Below are positions 22,340 to 31,165 of a stretch of DNA of 64,000 bases, one piece after another; position 1 is the stretch's first letter, and every line of letters begins with the position of its first letter. The stretch is taken from positions 124,001 to 188,000 of the forward strand of contig WGNC01000018.1 in NCBI GenBank assembly GCA_016124745.1, given 5' to 3'. Source of the stretch: Thiobacillus sp. GTDB taxonomy: Bacteria > Pseudomonadota > Gammaproteobacteria > Burkholderiales > Thiobacillaceae. Below the pieces are notes generated by a model, which made no database searches, was not told the origin of the DNA, and saw only the letters and a list, made by a program, of their open reading frames with translations. The translations under genes were made by a program, and so were the position numbers.

Positions 22340-22803
22340 AAACGACCACGAAGGCAATGCTGGCGGCCGCTGCGCTGACCCTGAGCCATGGCGCGCTGCA
22401 GGCTGCGGAGATGGCCCAGACGGACAGCCAGATGGGGCTTTCCAAAACCAGCGTGTACGACGATCCGAGCCCGGATGTCTTCCAGTATCCGCCGACCGAT
22501 CCGGGCGAGGCCAAGGCCTTGCCGCGCGCTTACAGCGGAGCGCCGCCGCAGATTCCCCACAGTGTCGACGATTTTCTGCCGATCACCGCACAAAAGAACG
22601 AATGCAACGGCTGTCACAACAAGCCGGCCAGGATAGGCAAGAACGTGGCCAAAGGCACGCCGCCGCCGATGCCGGAAAGCCATTATCACAAGGCGGACAC
22701 CGGCAAGCTGGAATTCTCCGACTCGCGCTACATCTGCGTGCAGTGCCACACGCCGCAGGCCAACGTGAAGGACCTGGTCGGCAATACCTTCACGCCCAAA
22801 TAG
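22336..22803 (+). CDS. napB: Diheme cytochrome c subunit NapB
   Basis: CNGCH and CVQCH motifs, IPHSVDDFLPITAQKNECNGCH typical NapB context. Confidence 0.92.
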   Translation: MKTTTKAMLAAAALTLSHGALQAAEMAQTDSQMGLSKTSVYDDPSPDVFQYPPTDPGEAKALPRAYSGAPPQIPHSVDDFLPITAQKNECNGCHNKPARIGKNVAKGTPPPMPESHYHKADTGKLEFSDSRYICVQCHTPQANVKDLVGNTFTPK

Positions 22804-22928
22804 GCGCCACCCGGCCCAAATAATCGCGACCCCGACAACTGGCCGCCGAGTCCGGCGGACAGTTTGCGTTCCGCCGCAAGCAAGAAGTTCCCGCAAAAAA
22901 ACAACAGTCACAAAAATGTTTTATTTTC

Positions 22929-22942
22929 TTGACCTGGATCAA
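22929..22942. promoter_or_regulatory. FNR/DNR-type box upstream of decaheme cytochrome gene
   Basis: TTGAC-CTGG-ATCAA; TAGCAT -10-like hexamer at 22965-22970 at class II spacing. Confidence 0.75.
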
Positions 22943-23092
22943 GAAAATTAAGAGACCGTACCCCTAGCATGGCAACCAGCGTCAACTGGTAGATGAATAC
23001 CAGTCTGGATCGTCGATAAAAAAGCATTAATGGCAGTCATTGGAAACTCATCGCGGGGGGATACATGAGATACGCAGAAAAAAGGAAGCATC

Positions 23093-24136
23093 ATGAGAGG
23101 GAAGCCGTCCGGCCTGGTCGTGCGACTGGCCGGGGCGGTGCTGGCCCTGGGTCTGGGTCTCGCGTGGCATCTCCCCGCCAGCGCCCAGCAGTCAGCCGAC
23201 AATGTTGCCAGTTCCGGTCCGACCATGGCCGGCCCCGGCAAACTGGGGCCGGGCGACACGGTGTTGCGCGGCGACGCGAAGTGCACAGGCTGCCACGACG
23301 ACAGCGACAATCCTGCGCCAACCATGCTCGAGCTCCGCCCGTGGGTGGTCTCCATCGCCAAGACCAAGCATGGCACCGTGGCCGACGGCCGCACGCCCAC
23401 CTGCTCCAACTGCCACGGCGAGAGCGAAGCCCACATGAAGAAGCCGGAGGCAGGAAGCAATCGTGCTGCACCCGACCGTGTGTTCAAGCAGACCACGCCC
23501 GCTGAAGTCCAAAACGAGCCCTGCACCACCTGCCACAAAGGCGGCAACCGCATGTTCTGGGCAAGCAGCACCCACCAATCGCGTGGCGTCGCCTGTGTCA
23601 ACTGTCACGACATCCACAACAATGGCCACGACAAGGCCCGTGACCGCCACACCCAGATAGAAGTCTGCTTCACCTGCCACAAGGACAAGCGCGCCGAGAT
23701 CAACCGGCCGTCCCACCATCCTGTGAAAGAGGGCAAGGTCATCTGTTCCGACTGCCATAACCCGCATGGATCGGCCGGCCCCAAGCAACTCAAGCGCTCG
23801 ACCGTGAACGAGACGTGCTACCAGTGCCACATGGAGAAGCGCGGTCCCTTCCTGCATAACCACCAGCCGGTCAACGAGGACTGCTCGATCTGCCACAACG
23901 CCCATGGCACGACGATCGCCAACCTGCTGAAGTCGCGTCCGCCCTTCCTGTGCCAGTCATGTCACAACGACATTTCTACCGGTCACCCGGGCCAGCTCGG
24001 CCGCCTGCCAGCCGGACCCACGACGTCGACCAGCCAGCTCGGCACGGTTGGAAGGGGTTGTCTGAACTGCCATACCAGCATCCATGGCGACAACAACCCG
24101 CAGGGCTCGACGGCAACCCGTCGGTTCTTCCGCTAA
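23093..24136 (+). CDS. Decaheme c-type cytochrome, MtrA/MtoA/PioA (DmsE) family
   Basis: Signal peptide plus exactly 10 CxxCH motifs (CTGCH, CSNCH, CTTCH, CVNCH, CFTCH, CSDCH, CYQCH, CSICH, CQSCH, CLNCH); followed by an MtrB-type porin. Confidence 0.9.
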   Translation: MRGKPSGLVVRLAGAVLALGLGLAWHLPASAQQSADNVASSGPTMAGPGKLGPGDTVLRGDAKCTGCHDDSDNPAPTMLELRPWVVSIAKTKHGTVADGRTPTCSNCHGESEAHMKKPEAGSNRAAPDRVFKQTTPAEVQNEPCTTCHKGGNRMFWASSTHQSRGVACVNCHDIHNNGHDKARDRHTQIEVCFTCHKDKRAEINRPSHHPVKEGKVICSDCHNPHGSAGPKQLKRSTVNETCYQCHMEKRGPFLHNHQPVNEDCSICHNAHGTTIANLLKSRPPFLCQSCHNDISTGHPGQLGRLPAGPTTSTSQLGTVGRGCLNCHTSIHGDNNPQGSTATRRFFR

Positions 24137-24158
24137 TTCGGTGGCAAAGGAGACAATC

Positions 24159-26261
24159 ATGAGAGTGAATCATCAATTCCCGCTCACCGCCCTGGCCGCC
24201 GCTGTGCTGGTCGTGTGCGCACAGGCTGCCGTGGCTGCGGAAGACGAAAGCATCGCGCAATACACCAAGCCTGACAGTTCCATCACGGTCGGGGTCGGCT
24301 ACTGGACCGATCCTCGCCCGCATGAAGGCATGTATGACGGCATGTGGGACAGCGGCTTCTACGGCAGCCTCGACGCCAGCGTGATCCGGCGTGACGACGC
24401 GACCGGCACCTGGACCACGCTCACCGCCTACAACCTGGGTCTGGACACCTACGAGGTCGGGGCGTCTTACGAGAAGCAGGGTGACTGGGGCGTCGGCCTG
24501 CAGTATTCGCAAATCCCGCGCAAGAACCCTTACGAAATCAACAGCGGCCTGCAGGGCATCGGCACGGAAACGCAGACGATCACGCCGGTCGTGCCGGGAA
24601 ACGGCAACGATAACGCGCTCGAGATCAAGCGCGATCTGGCCACGCTGACCATGTTCAAGCGCTTCTCGCCGTCCCTGGAATTCCGTGCAACCTACAAGAA
24701 CGAGCAGAAGGACGGCAACCGCCAGTGGGGGGTGCGTTCCTATCCCAATTACGGCAGCACTGGCGGCAGCTACCCGGCCTATGTGACGGAACCCATCGAC
24801 AGCACCACGCAGCAGCTCGACATGCTGGTCAACTACAACATCGGCAAGCTGCAGCTGACCGCGGGGTATTACGGCAGCTGGTACGGCAACGACAATAACT
24901 ACCTGGAAGTGATCGGCGCGCCGACCGGCAATAATTCGCCCGGCTACACCGACATGTCGCTGCCACCCGACAACCAGGCCCATCAGGGCTACCTGCAGGG
25001 CAATTATGCGTTCACGCCCACGACCCTGGGCACGTTCAAGGTGGCCTACACCCACGCCACGCAGAATCAGGCCTTCATGCCCACGAACGGCAACGGCGTG
25101 CCAAGCTGGGCACCGCTGCCCACCGTCGGCAACAGCCTGAACGGGGAGGTGAACACGACCGAGGCGCTGCTCGGCCTGACGGCGCGCCCGATGGAGAACC
25201 TGTCCGTGTTGGCCAGCCTCCGCTACTGGGACAAGCAGGATGAAACCCCGGTCCGCGTCGATGCCCAGAGCTCGAACGGCAATACGCTCTATCACAACAA
25301 CCCCTTCAGTGAAACCGTCTACTCCGGCAAGCTCGAAGGCACCTACCGTCTGCAGGGCGGCTTCAACCTCACGGCCGGCGTCGATTACGCGCACGAGGAC
25401 CGGGAGATTTCGTCACTGATCGTTCCGACGACCGAACTGTTCGTGCCGTACCGCAATGAACTCGATCAGACGACCTTCCGGCTCGACCTGCGGCGCGCCC
25501 TCTCCGAGCAGCTGAACGGCTTCATCGGTTATTCGTACAGCACGCGCGACGGTTCCAACTACATTCCCGTCAATACCTCGGTGGATTCGGCAACGATCAC
25601 GCCGTTCTATATCGCCGACCGCGATCGCGATACCTGGAAGGTGGGACTGGACTGGACCCCGATGGACCGCATGGGCCTGCAGTTCAACTATGCCTACTCG
25701 CTGGACAAATACCCGACGGATGGCGTCCGCATCGATGGCATCAGAAAGGGCACGGCGCAGATGTTCTCGATCGATGGCGACTATGCGCTGAACGACCAGT
25801 GGAAGGCCAAGGGCTGGTATACACATGACACCAACAAGATCGACCAGGAGGGCCCGCTCGCGCCTGCGCCCAACACCTGGTACGCCGACCTCGACAACAA
25901 GGGTGACACCGTCGGTCTCGGCCTGGAGGGCGAGGCGACGGACAAGATCAATGTCGGGGCCAACTTCGAATGGGTCCGCACCGTCAGCAGCTATGACCAG
26001 ACAGGCCTTGCCGCAGGCGTCGAGCCGCTGCAGGACATCAGTACCTATCTCACCCGCATAGGGCTGTTCGGTACCTATGATCTGATGAAGAACGGTTCCA
26101 TCCGGGTCGACCTGATCCACGAGATCTGGAAGACCAACGACTGGACCTGGACCTTCCAGGATGGCAGCCCGTTCAGCTACGCCAACGACGGCACCATGGT
26201 TTCGCAGGACTACGACCAGCCAAGCACCTTCTACGGCGTGAGTTACACCTACAAGTTCTGA
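24159..26261 (+). CDS. Decaheme-associated outer membrane beta-barrel protein, MtrB/PioB family
   Basis: Signal peptide, about 700 aa of alternating aromatic beta strands, C-terminal ...SYTYKF; adjacent to decaheme cytochrome. Confidence 0.85.
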   Translation: MRVNHQFPLTALAAAVLVVCAQAAVAAEDESIAQYTKPDSSITVGVGYWTDPRPHEGMYDGMWDSGFYGSLDASVIRRDDATGTWTTLTAYNLGLDTYEVGASYEKQGDWGVGLQYSQIPRKNPYEINSGLQGIGTETQTITPVVPGNGNDNALEIKRDLATLTMFKRFSPSLEFRATYKNEQKDGNRQWGVRSYPNYGSTGGSYPAYVTEPIDSTTQQLDMLVNYNIGKLQLTAGYYGSWYGNDNNYLEVIGAPTGNNSPGYTDMSLPPDNQAHQGYLQGNYAFTPTTLGTFKVAYTHATQNQAFMPTNGNGVPSWAPLPTVGNSLNGEVNTTEALLGLTARPMENLSVLASLRYWDKQDETPVRVDAQSSNGNTLYHNNPFSETVYSGKLEGTYRLQGGFNLTAGVDYAHEDREISSLIVPTTELFVPYRNELDQTTFRLDLRRALSEQLNGFIGYSYSTRDGSNYIPVNTSVDSATITPFYIADRDRDTWKVGLDWTPMDRMGLQFNYAYSLDKYPTDGVRIDGIRKGTAQMFSIDGDYALNDQWKAKGWYTHDTNKIDQEGPLAPAPNTWYADLDNKGDTVGLGLEGEATDKINVGANFEWVRTVSSYDQTGLAAGVEPLQDISTYLTRIGLFGTYDLMKNGSIRVDLIHEIWKTNDWTWTFQDGSPFSYANDGTMVSQDYDQPSTFYGVSYTYKF

Positions 26262-26277
26262 GATTCGGATCAGCGAC

Positions 26278-26302
26278 TGGGCGGCGCAAGCCGCCCATTT
26301 TT
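26278..26302 (+). terminator. Rho-independent terminator after the mtrB-like gene
   Basis: TGGGCGGC-gcaa-GCCGCCCA followed by TTTTTA. Confidence 0.85.
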
Positions 26303-26420
26303 ATGTTGCGGCAACCCAGTGCGTCAGGCTGCAAAAATATTCTCACTGGCTATATTGACAAGCAATACGCCAGATTCCGATCTTAAGGTCGATCACAAAA
26401 AACAATCTTCGGGGGACCCC

Positions 26421-27308
26421 ATGCGGTATTTGACACGCCTTTCCACTTCTCTTTTCCTGTTCGCAAGCCTGCCCGTCCTGGCGCAGCAGGTCGAGGCACC
26501 TGCTGCGGACGCTCCGGTCGCTGCGCCCCAGGCCGTCGAGGCTGTCACGCCGGCGCCGGCAGCGGCGCCGCCGGCAGTGCCGGCCGCGGCCGCACCGGCC
26601 GCGGCGCCTCCGGTCGTGCAGCCGGTCGCGGTTGTTCCGGTTGCGGCCCCTGCGGCCATGGTCAACCCCTACATGCAATGGGTGCCTGTCCCCGCCATGC
26701 AGAGCCTGCCCTTCGGCGGCTTGCCCATCCCCTTGATCGGGCAACCCCAGGCGAGCATGGGCAAGCAGAAGCCCTACACCATGCGTCCGCCCATCAATCC
26801 GGAAGTCAAGCGGCAGATGATGCAGATGATGATGCCCATCATGAACAACATGTTCCGCATGTCCATGCCGGATGCGATGAACTGGATGGCCCACAAGATC
26901 AAGGTCAAGCCGGGCATCAAGTTCGACGAAGTGATCGAATCGATGAACTTGCGCGCCAACCAGCTCAACTTCAAGCACGTGGGCGAGAACCTGATGTACA
27001 AGGACTTCCAGGCCGTGCTGAACGACAAGGATGCGCCACGCATCGAGGTGCACAGCTACTGCGACATCGCCGTCGGCCGTGAGCTCCTGAAGATCAGCCC
27101 GGAATTCGTCGTCTTCCTGCCCTGCCGCATCGCGGTCATGGAGGACGGCGACAAGAACATCTGGGTGCTGATGATCGACTGGAACATGGACTGGGTGGCC
27201 GGCTACAGCCAGCAGATGGGGATTACACCGGAACTGGCCAAGGGCGCCATGGAACTGCGTGACAAGATGGAGAACATCATGCAGGCGGGGGCCAACGGGG
27301 ACATATGA
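26421..27308 (+). CDS. DUF302 domain protein with signal peptide, Ala/Pro-rich linker and Met-rich segment
   Basis: MRYLTRLSTSLFLFASLPVLAQQ signal; C-terminal SYCDIAVGRELLKISPEFVVFLPCRIAVMED resembles DUF302. Confidence 0.7.
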   Translation: MRYLTRLSTSLFLFASLPVLAQQVEAPAADAPVAAPQAVEAVTPAPAAAPPAVPAAAAPAAAPPVVQPVAVVPVAAPAAMVNPYMQWVPVPAMQSLPFGGLPIPLIGQPQASMGKQKPYTMRPPINPEVKRQMMQMMMPIMNNMFRMSMPDAMNWMAHKIKVKPGIKFDEVIESMNLRANQLNFKHVGENLMYKDFQAVLNDKDAPRIEVHSYCDIAVGRELLKISPEFVVFLPCRIAVMEDGDKNIWVLMIDWNMDWVAGYSQQMGITPELAKGAMELRDKMENIMQAGANGDI

Positions 27309-27384
27309 ACCCGAGGTGCGCAACGCTGCTCGCCCTCTTCGATGGGTGGTGGGCACTAAATAACATTTGCAAAAAAATGGTTTC

Positions 27385-27398
27385 TTGACTTGCATCAA
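27385..27398. promoter_or_regulatory. FNR/DNR-type box upstream of fccA-like gene
   Basis: TTGAC-TTGC-ATCAA, 79 bp before the ATG. Confidence 0.75.
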
Positions 27399-27477
27399 GG
27401 AAACCTGTGCGCCAGTCGCGTAACGTCCGGCGCATAGGAAATTCAACCAAACCAACAACAATCTGGAGGGGAACACC

Positions 27478-28047
27478 ATGCGCTATCGTGTCGTATTCGG
27501 AATGATTCTGGCGGGCTTGCTGGGCTCGGCGTATGCCGAGGACAAAACCGAGGCTCTCGCCATTACCTGCAACAACTGCCATGGTGTCGATGGCGTTTCC
27601 GTCGGGCCGAACATGCCATCCATCGGCGGCCTGCCCGAGTCCTATCTCAAGAATATCCTCCTGGAATGGAAAGCCGGCACGCGCTATTCCGCCACCATGG
27701 GCCGCCTGGTCAAGGGCTATTCGGACGAGCAGATCGCAGCATTGGCGGCCTACTTCTCCAAGAAGCCGTGGACCCCGGCGGCACAAACCACCGATCCCAA
27801 GCTCGTGGCCCTCGGCAAGAAAGTGACCGCGCGGTGCGCAGGTTGCCATGGCGAAACCGGAAATGCCGGCGATGGCGACACACCGAACCTCAACGGCCAG
27901 TGGGCCGAATACCTGGAGCTGGAAGCGCTGAAGTATCGCGACGACGCGGTGGCGATGCCGAACAAGCAGATGCGCAAGGCCGCCCAGAAACTGAGCGAGG
28001 AAGACGTCAAGGCCGTCGCCGAGTTCTACGCCAGCCAGAAGAAATAA
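27478..28047 (+). CDS. fccA: Diheme cytochrome c, sulfide dehydrogenase cytochrome subunit (FccA/SoxE-like)
   Basis: Signal peptide, CNNCHG and CAGCHG; directly upstream of FccB-like flavoprotein. Confidence 0.8.
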   Translation: MRYRVVFGMILAGLLGSAYAEDKTEALAITCNNCHGVDGVSVGPNMPSIGGLPESYLKNILLEWKAGTRYSATMGRLVKGYSDEQIAALAAYFSKKPWTPAAQTTDPKLVALGKKVTARCAGCHGETGNAGDGDTPNLNGQWAEYLELEALKYRDDAVAMPNKQMRKAAQKLSEEDVKAVAEFYASQKK

Positions 28048-28057
28048 GGAGAACAGC

Positions 28058-29359
28058 ATGAGCCAATTTACCCGTCGTGATTTTATCAAGGCCCTTGCTG
28101 CTGCCTATCCCGCTGCAGTGCTGACGATCCCCAAGGCACATGCCGCGTCCAAGGCGCGCGTGGTGGTGGTGGGCGGAGGCTTTGGCGGCGCGACTGCCGC
28201 CCGCTATCTGAAAATGATGTCGCCGACGCTCGACGTGACGCTGGTCGAGAAGAACAAGATTTACACCTCCTGCCCCCTGTCCAATGAGGTGATCTCCGGT
28301 TTCGGTGAGCTGAAGGACCTGCAGACTGGCTATGACGGCCTGAAGAAACACGGCATCAATGTCGTGTTCGACGAGGTGGCGGCAATCGATCCGGCCAAGA
28401 AGTCGGTCGCGCTGAAAAGCGGCACGACGCTTGCCTACGACGCCCTGGTGGTGTCCCCCGGCATCAGTTTCAACTACGGTGGCGTCGAGGGTTACACGCA
28501 GGAGTTGGCCGATACGGTTCTGCCACATGCCTACAAGGCGGGTCCGCAAACCCTGGTGCTGCGGAAGCAGTTGATGGACATGCCGGACGGCGGCACCTTC
28601 ATCATCACCGTGCCCAAAGGGCCATTCCGCTGTCCGCCCGGCCCTTACGAGCGCGCATCGCAGGTGGCGGCCTACCTCATGGCTAATGGCAAGACCAAGT
28701 CCAAGGTGGTGATTCTTGACGCCAATGATTCCTTCTCCAAGAAAGGCTTGTTCGAGCAGGCATGGAAGAAGTTCTACCCTGACATGATCAAGTGGGTATC
28801 CGGCGCAAACGACGGCAACGTAATCAAGATCGATCCCAAGACCAGGATGGCCTACACCAATTTTGGCGAACACAAGGCCGACGTGCTGAACGTGATTCCG
28901 CCGCATCATGCCGGCAATGTCGCGGTGTCCGCCGGTCTCGCCAACGACAAGGGCTGGTGCCCGGTCGATATGCTGACCATGGAGTCGTCCCTGCACAAAG
29001 ACATCTGGGTGGTGGGCGACTCCTGCGTGCACGGCGAACTGCCGGTCTACGCGGCGCCGAAGTCGGCGCACATGGCCGTCACCCAGGCCAAGGTGGCAGC
29101 AGGTGCGATCATCGCCAAGCTGAACGGCCAGCCCGCGCCCGAGCCTTTCTTCGTCAACACCTGCTACAGCATTGCCGCCCCGGACTGGGGGTTCTCGGTG
29201 GTGCACGTCTATCGGGTTGAAGACGGCAAGCTGATGTACGTCAAGGATGCCGGCGGCATTTCACCGATCGAAACGCCGGCCCTTGCCGTCCAGCGCAAGT
29301 TGGAAGCCAGATACGCCGAAGGCTGGCTGAGAAACATCATGGCGGACGCATTCGCCTGA
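28058..29359 (+). CDS. fccB: Sulfide dehydrogenase flavoprotein subunit (FccB/SoxF-like)
   Basis: Tat-type TRRDFIKALAAAY, dinucleotide fold VVVVGGGFGGATAARYLK, KNKIYTSCPLSNEVISG. Confidence 0.88.
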   Translation: MSQFTRRDFIKALAAAYPAAVLTIPKAHAASKARVVVVGGGFGGATAARYLKMMSPTLDVTLVEKNKIYTSCPLSNEVISGFGELKDLQTGYDGLKKHGINVVFDEVAAIDPAKKSVALKSGTTLAYDALVVSPGISFNYGGVEGYTQELADTVLPHAYKAGPQTLVLRKQLMDMPDGGTFIITVPKGPFRCPPGPYERASQVAAYLMANGKTKSKVVILDANDSFSKKGLFEQAWKKFYPDMIKWVSGANDGNVIKIDPKTRMAYTNFGEHKADVLNVIPPHHAGNVAVSAGLANDKGWCPVDMLTMESSLHKDIWVVGDSCVHGELPVYAAPKSAHMAVTQAKVAAGAIIAKLNGQPAPEPFFVNTCYSIAAPDWGFSVVHVYRVEDGKLMYVKDAGGISPIETPALAVQRKLEARYAEGWLRNIMADAFA

Positions 29360-29404
29360 GGCCGTAGCGAAGTCGAAACCTGACAAACCAAGGAGGAGAA
29401 AGCC

Positions 29405-31129
29405 ATGAAAATAGCCAACATTTTCCGTAACTGGCTTGCGGGGTGCGTCCTGGCCCTGTTTGCCATCGGGGCGCAGGCTGCTGCGGCACCCGCTGCGCCG
29501 GCGGACAAGCCTGTCGATGTCCAGAAGTGCTATTCCTGCCACGACAACATCGAGGAGTTCCACGCCAAGGGCAAGCACGCCAAGGTGAACTGCGTGAGCT
29601 GCCACTCGGGCACGGCGGAGCATCTGGCCAGCAAGGACAAGAAGGCGGTCAAGCCGGTCACCAACATGGACCACCGTGCCTGCGCGGTCTGTCACGAGGA
29701 CCAGTACAAGTCCTTCGTGGCGATGAACTATGAATCGCCTGCGCGGCTGGAAAAGGCCACGTTCAAGGGCCGTTCGCCGCTGTTCGACAAGCTCATGGAG
29801 GGCTACGGCTTCACCAAGGAGCACGGCGAGCCGCGCTCCCATCCCTTCATGCTGGTTGACCAGTGGGTGGTCGACCGTGGTTTTGGCGGCCGCTTCCAGT
29901 TCAAGGACTGGACTTACAACAGCAAGCCCGAGGCCGCTGCCAACAGCGCCTGGGACGTGATCATCGACTCGGAACCCACGACGGCTGAACAGAAGAAGTT
30001 CATGCGGCAGACGGTGACGGCGGTGAACCCGGTTTGCATGAACTGCAAGACGCAGGACCACATCCTGAACTGGGCCTTCATGGGGGACAAGAACCCTGCC
30101 GCCAAATGGGATCGCACTTCCAAGCCGGTGGAGTTCGCGCGTGCCGTGAAGCACCCGCTCAACTGCTTCATGTGCCACGATCCGCACTCGTCCGGCCCGC
30201 GCGTCGTGCGTGATGCGCTGATTCAGGCGGTCGTGGATCGCAATGAAGGCACCTATCCGATGGATGCGGAGAAGAGCAAGAAGACGACCATGACCAAGGT
30301 CACCTTCGACCGCGATGGCAAGCCTTTCCGTGCCATCGGTACGTTGAACCGGGCTGACTCCAACCTGATGTGCGCCCAGTGCCACGTCGAATATAACTGT
30401 GGCCCCGGCTTCGACTGCGCTGGCCCGAACAACACGGTGAAGATGACCCCCGATCCGGACCAGAAATATATTTCCATGGCGGACCCGCGCACCAACCTGT
30501 TCACGTGGACGAATGTGTTCGGCTACAAGGACAAGATGGTGGGCCAGTTCAAGTTCAAGGACTTCAAGCATGCCAGCACGGGTGCCCTGTTGGCCAAGAT
30601 CCAGCATCCTGAAATGGAGACCTACTGGGGTTCCAAGCACGAGCGCGCAGGCGTGCAGTGCAAGGATTGCCACATGGGCAAGGCCAAGAATGCGAAGGGC
30701 AAGACATTCACCTCGCACCAGCAGAAGTCGCCCAAGTTCATGCTGAAGGAGACCTGCCTGAAGTGCCACACCGAGTGGACCGAGCAGGACGCCAAATACA
30801 ACATGGAGGCGATCCAGAACTACACGCGCGGCAAGATGGCCAAGGCCGAATTCTGGATCGCAGCCCTGATCGACGCGATCATGAAGGCGAAGGATGCCGG
30901 CGTGTCACCGGATGTGCTGAACAAGGCCTACGACTATCAGTACGATGCAACCCTGTACTGGGAGTGGTGGACCGCCGAGAACTCGGACGGCTTCCACAAC
31001 CCGCAAAACGCGCGCGAGTCGCTGACCCGCTCGGTGGATGCCTCCCAGGAAGGCATCGCGATGCTGAAGAAGGCGATGGGTGAAATGAAGGTGAGCGCAG
31101 CGCCGGCGGCGGCACCCGAGAAAAAATAG
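29405..31129 (+). CDS. Octaheme c-type cytochrome nitrite reductase (ONR/TvNiR-like)
   Basis: Seven CxxCH plus one CMNCK at heme 4; NrfA-like CAQCHVEY, QHPEMETYWGSKHERAGVQCKDCHM, FTSHQQKSP. Confidence 0.85.
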   Translation: MKIANIFRNWLAGCVLALFAIGAQAAAAPAAPADKPVDVQKCYSCHDNIEEFHAKGKHAKVNCVSCHSGTAEHLASKDKKAVKPVTNMDHRACAVCHEDQYKSFVAMNYESPARLEKATFKGRSPLFDKLMEGYGFTKEHGEPRSHPFMLVDQWVVDRGFGGRFQFKDWTYNSKPEAAANSAWDVIIDSEPTTAEQKKFMRQTVTAVNPVCMNCKTQDHILNWAFMGDKNPAAKWDRTSKPVEFARAVKHPLNCFMCHDPHSSGPRVVRDALIQAVVDRNEGTYPMDAEKSKKTTMTKVTFDRDGKPFRAIGTLNRADSNLMCAQCHVEYNCGPGFDCAGPNNTVKMTPDPDQKYISMADPRTNLFTWTNVFGYKDKMVGQFKFKDFKHASTGALLAKIQHPEMETYWGSKHERAGVQCKDCHMGKAKNAKGKTFTSHQQKSPKFMLKETCLKCHTEWTEQDAKYNMEAIQNYTRGKMAKAEFWIAALIDAIMKAKDAGVSPDVLNKAYDYQYDATLYWEWWTAENSDGFHNPQNARESLTRSVDASQEGIAMLKKAMGEMKVSAAPAAAPEKK

Positions 31130-31165
31130 GCCGACGTCCTGACTGAAGCCTAGTGTCCTCCGGTA

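Noticed and set aside
26350-26366. TTGACAAGCAATACG before the DUF302 gene as a fourth FNR box
   Set aside because: Only the first half-site matches; the second half AATAC does not match ATCAA.
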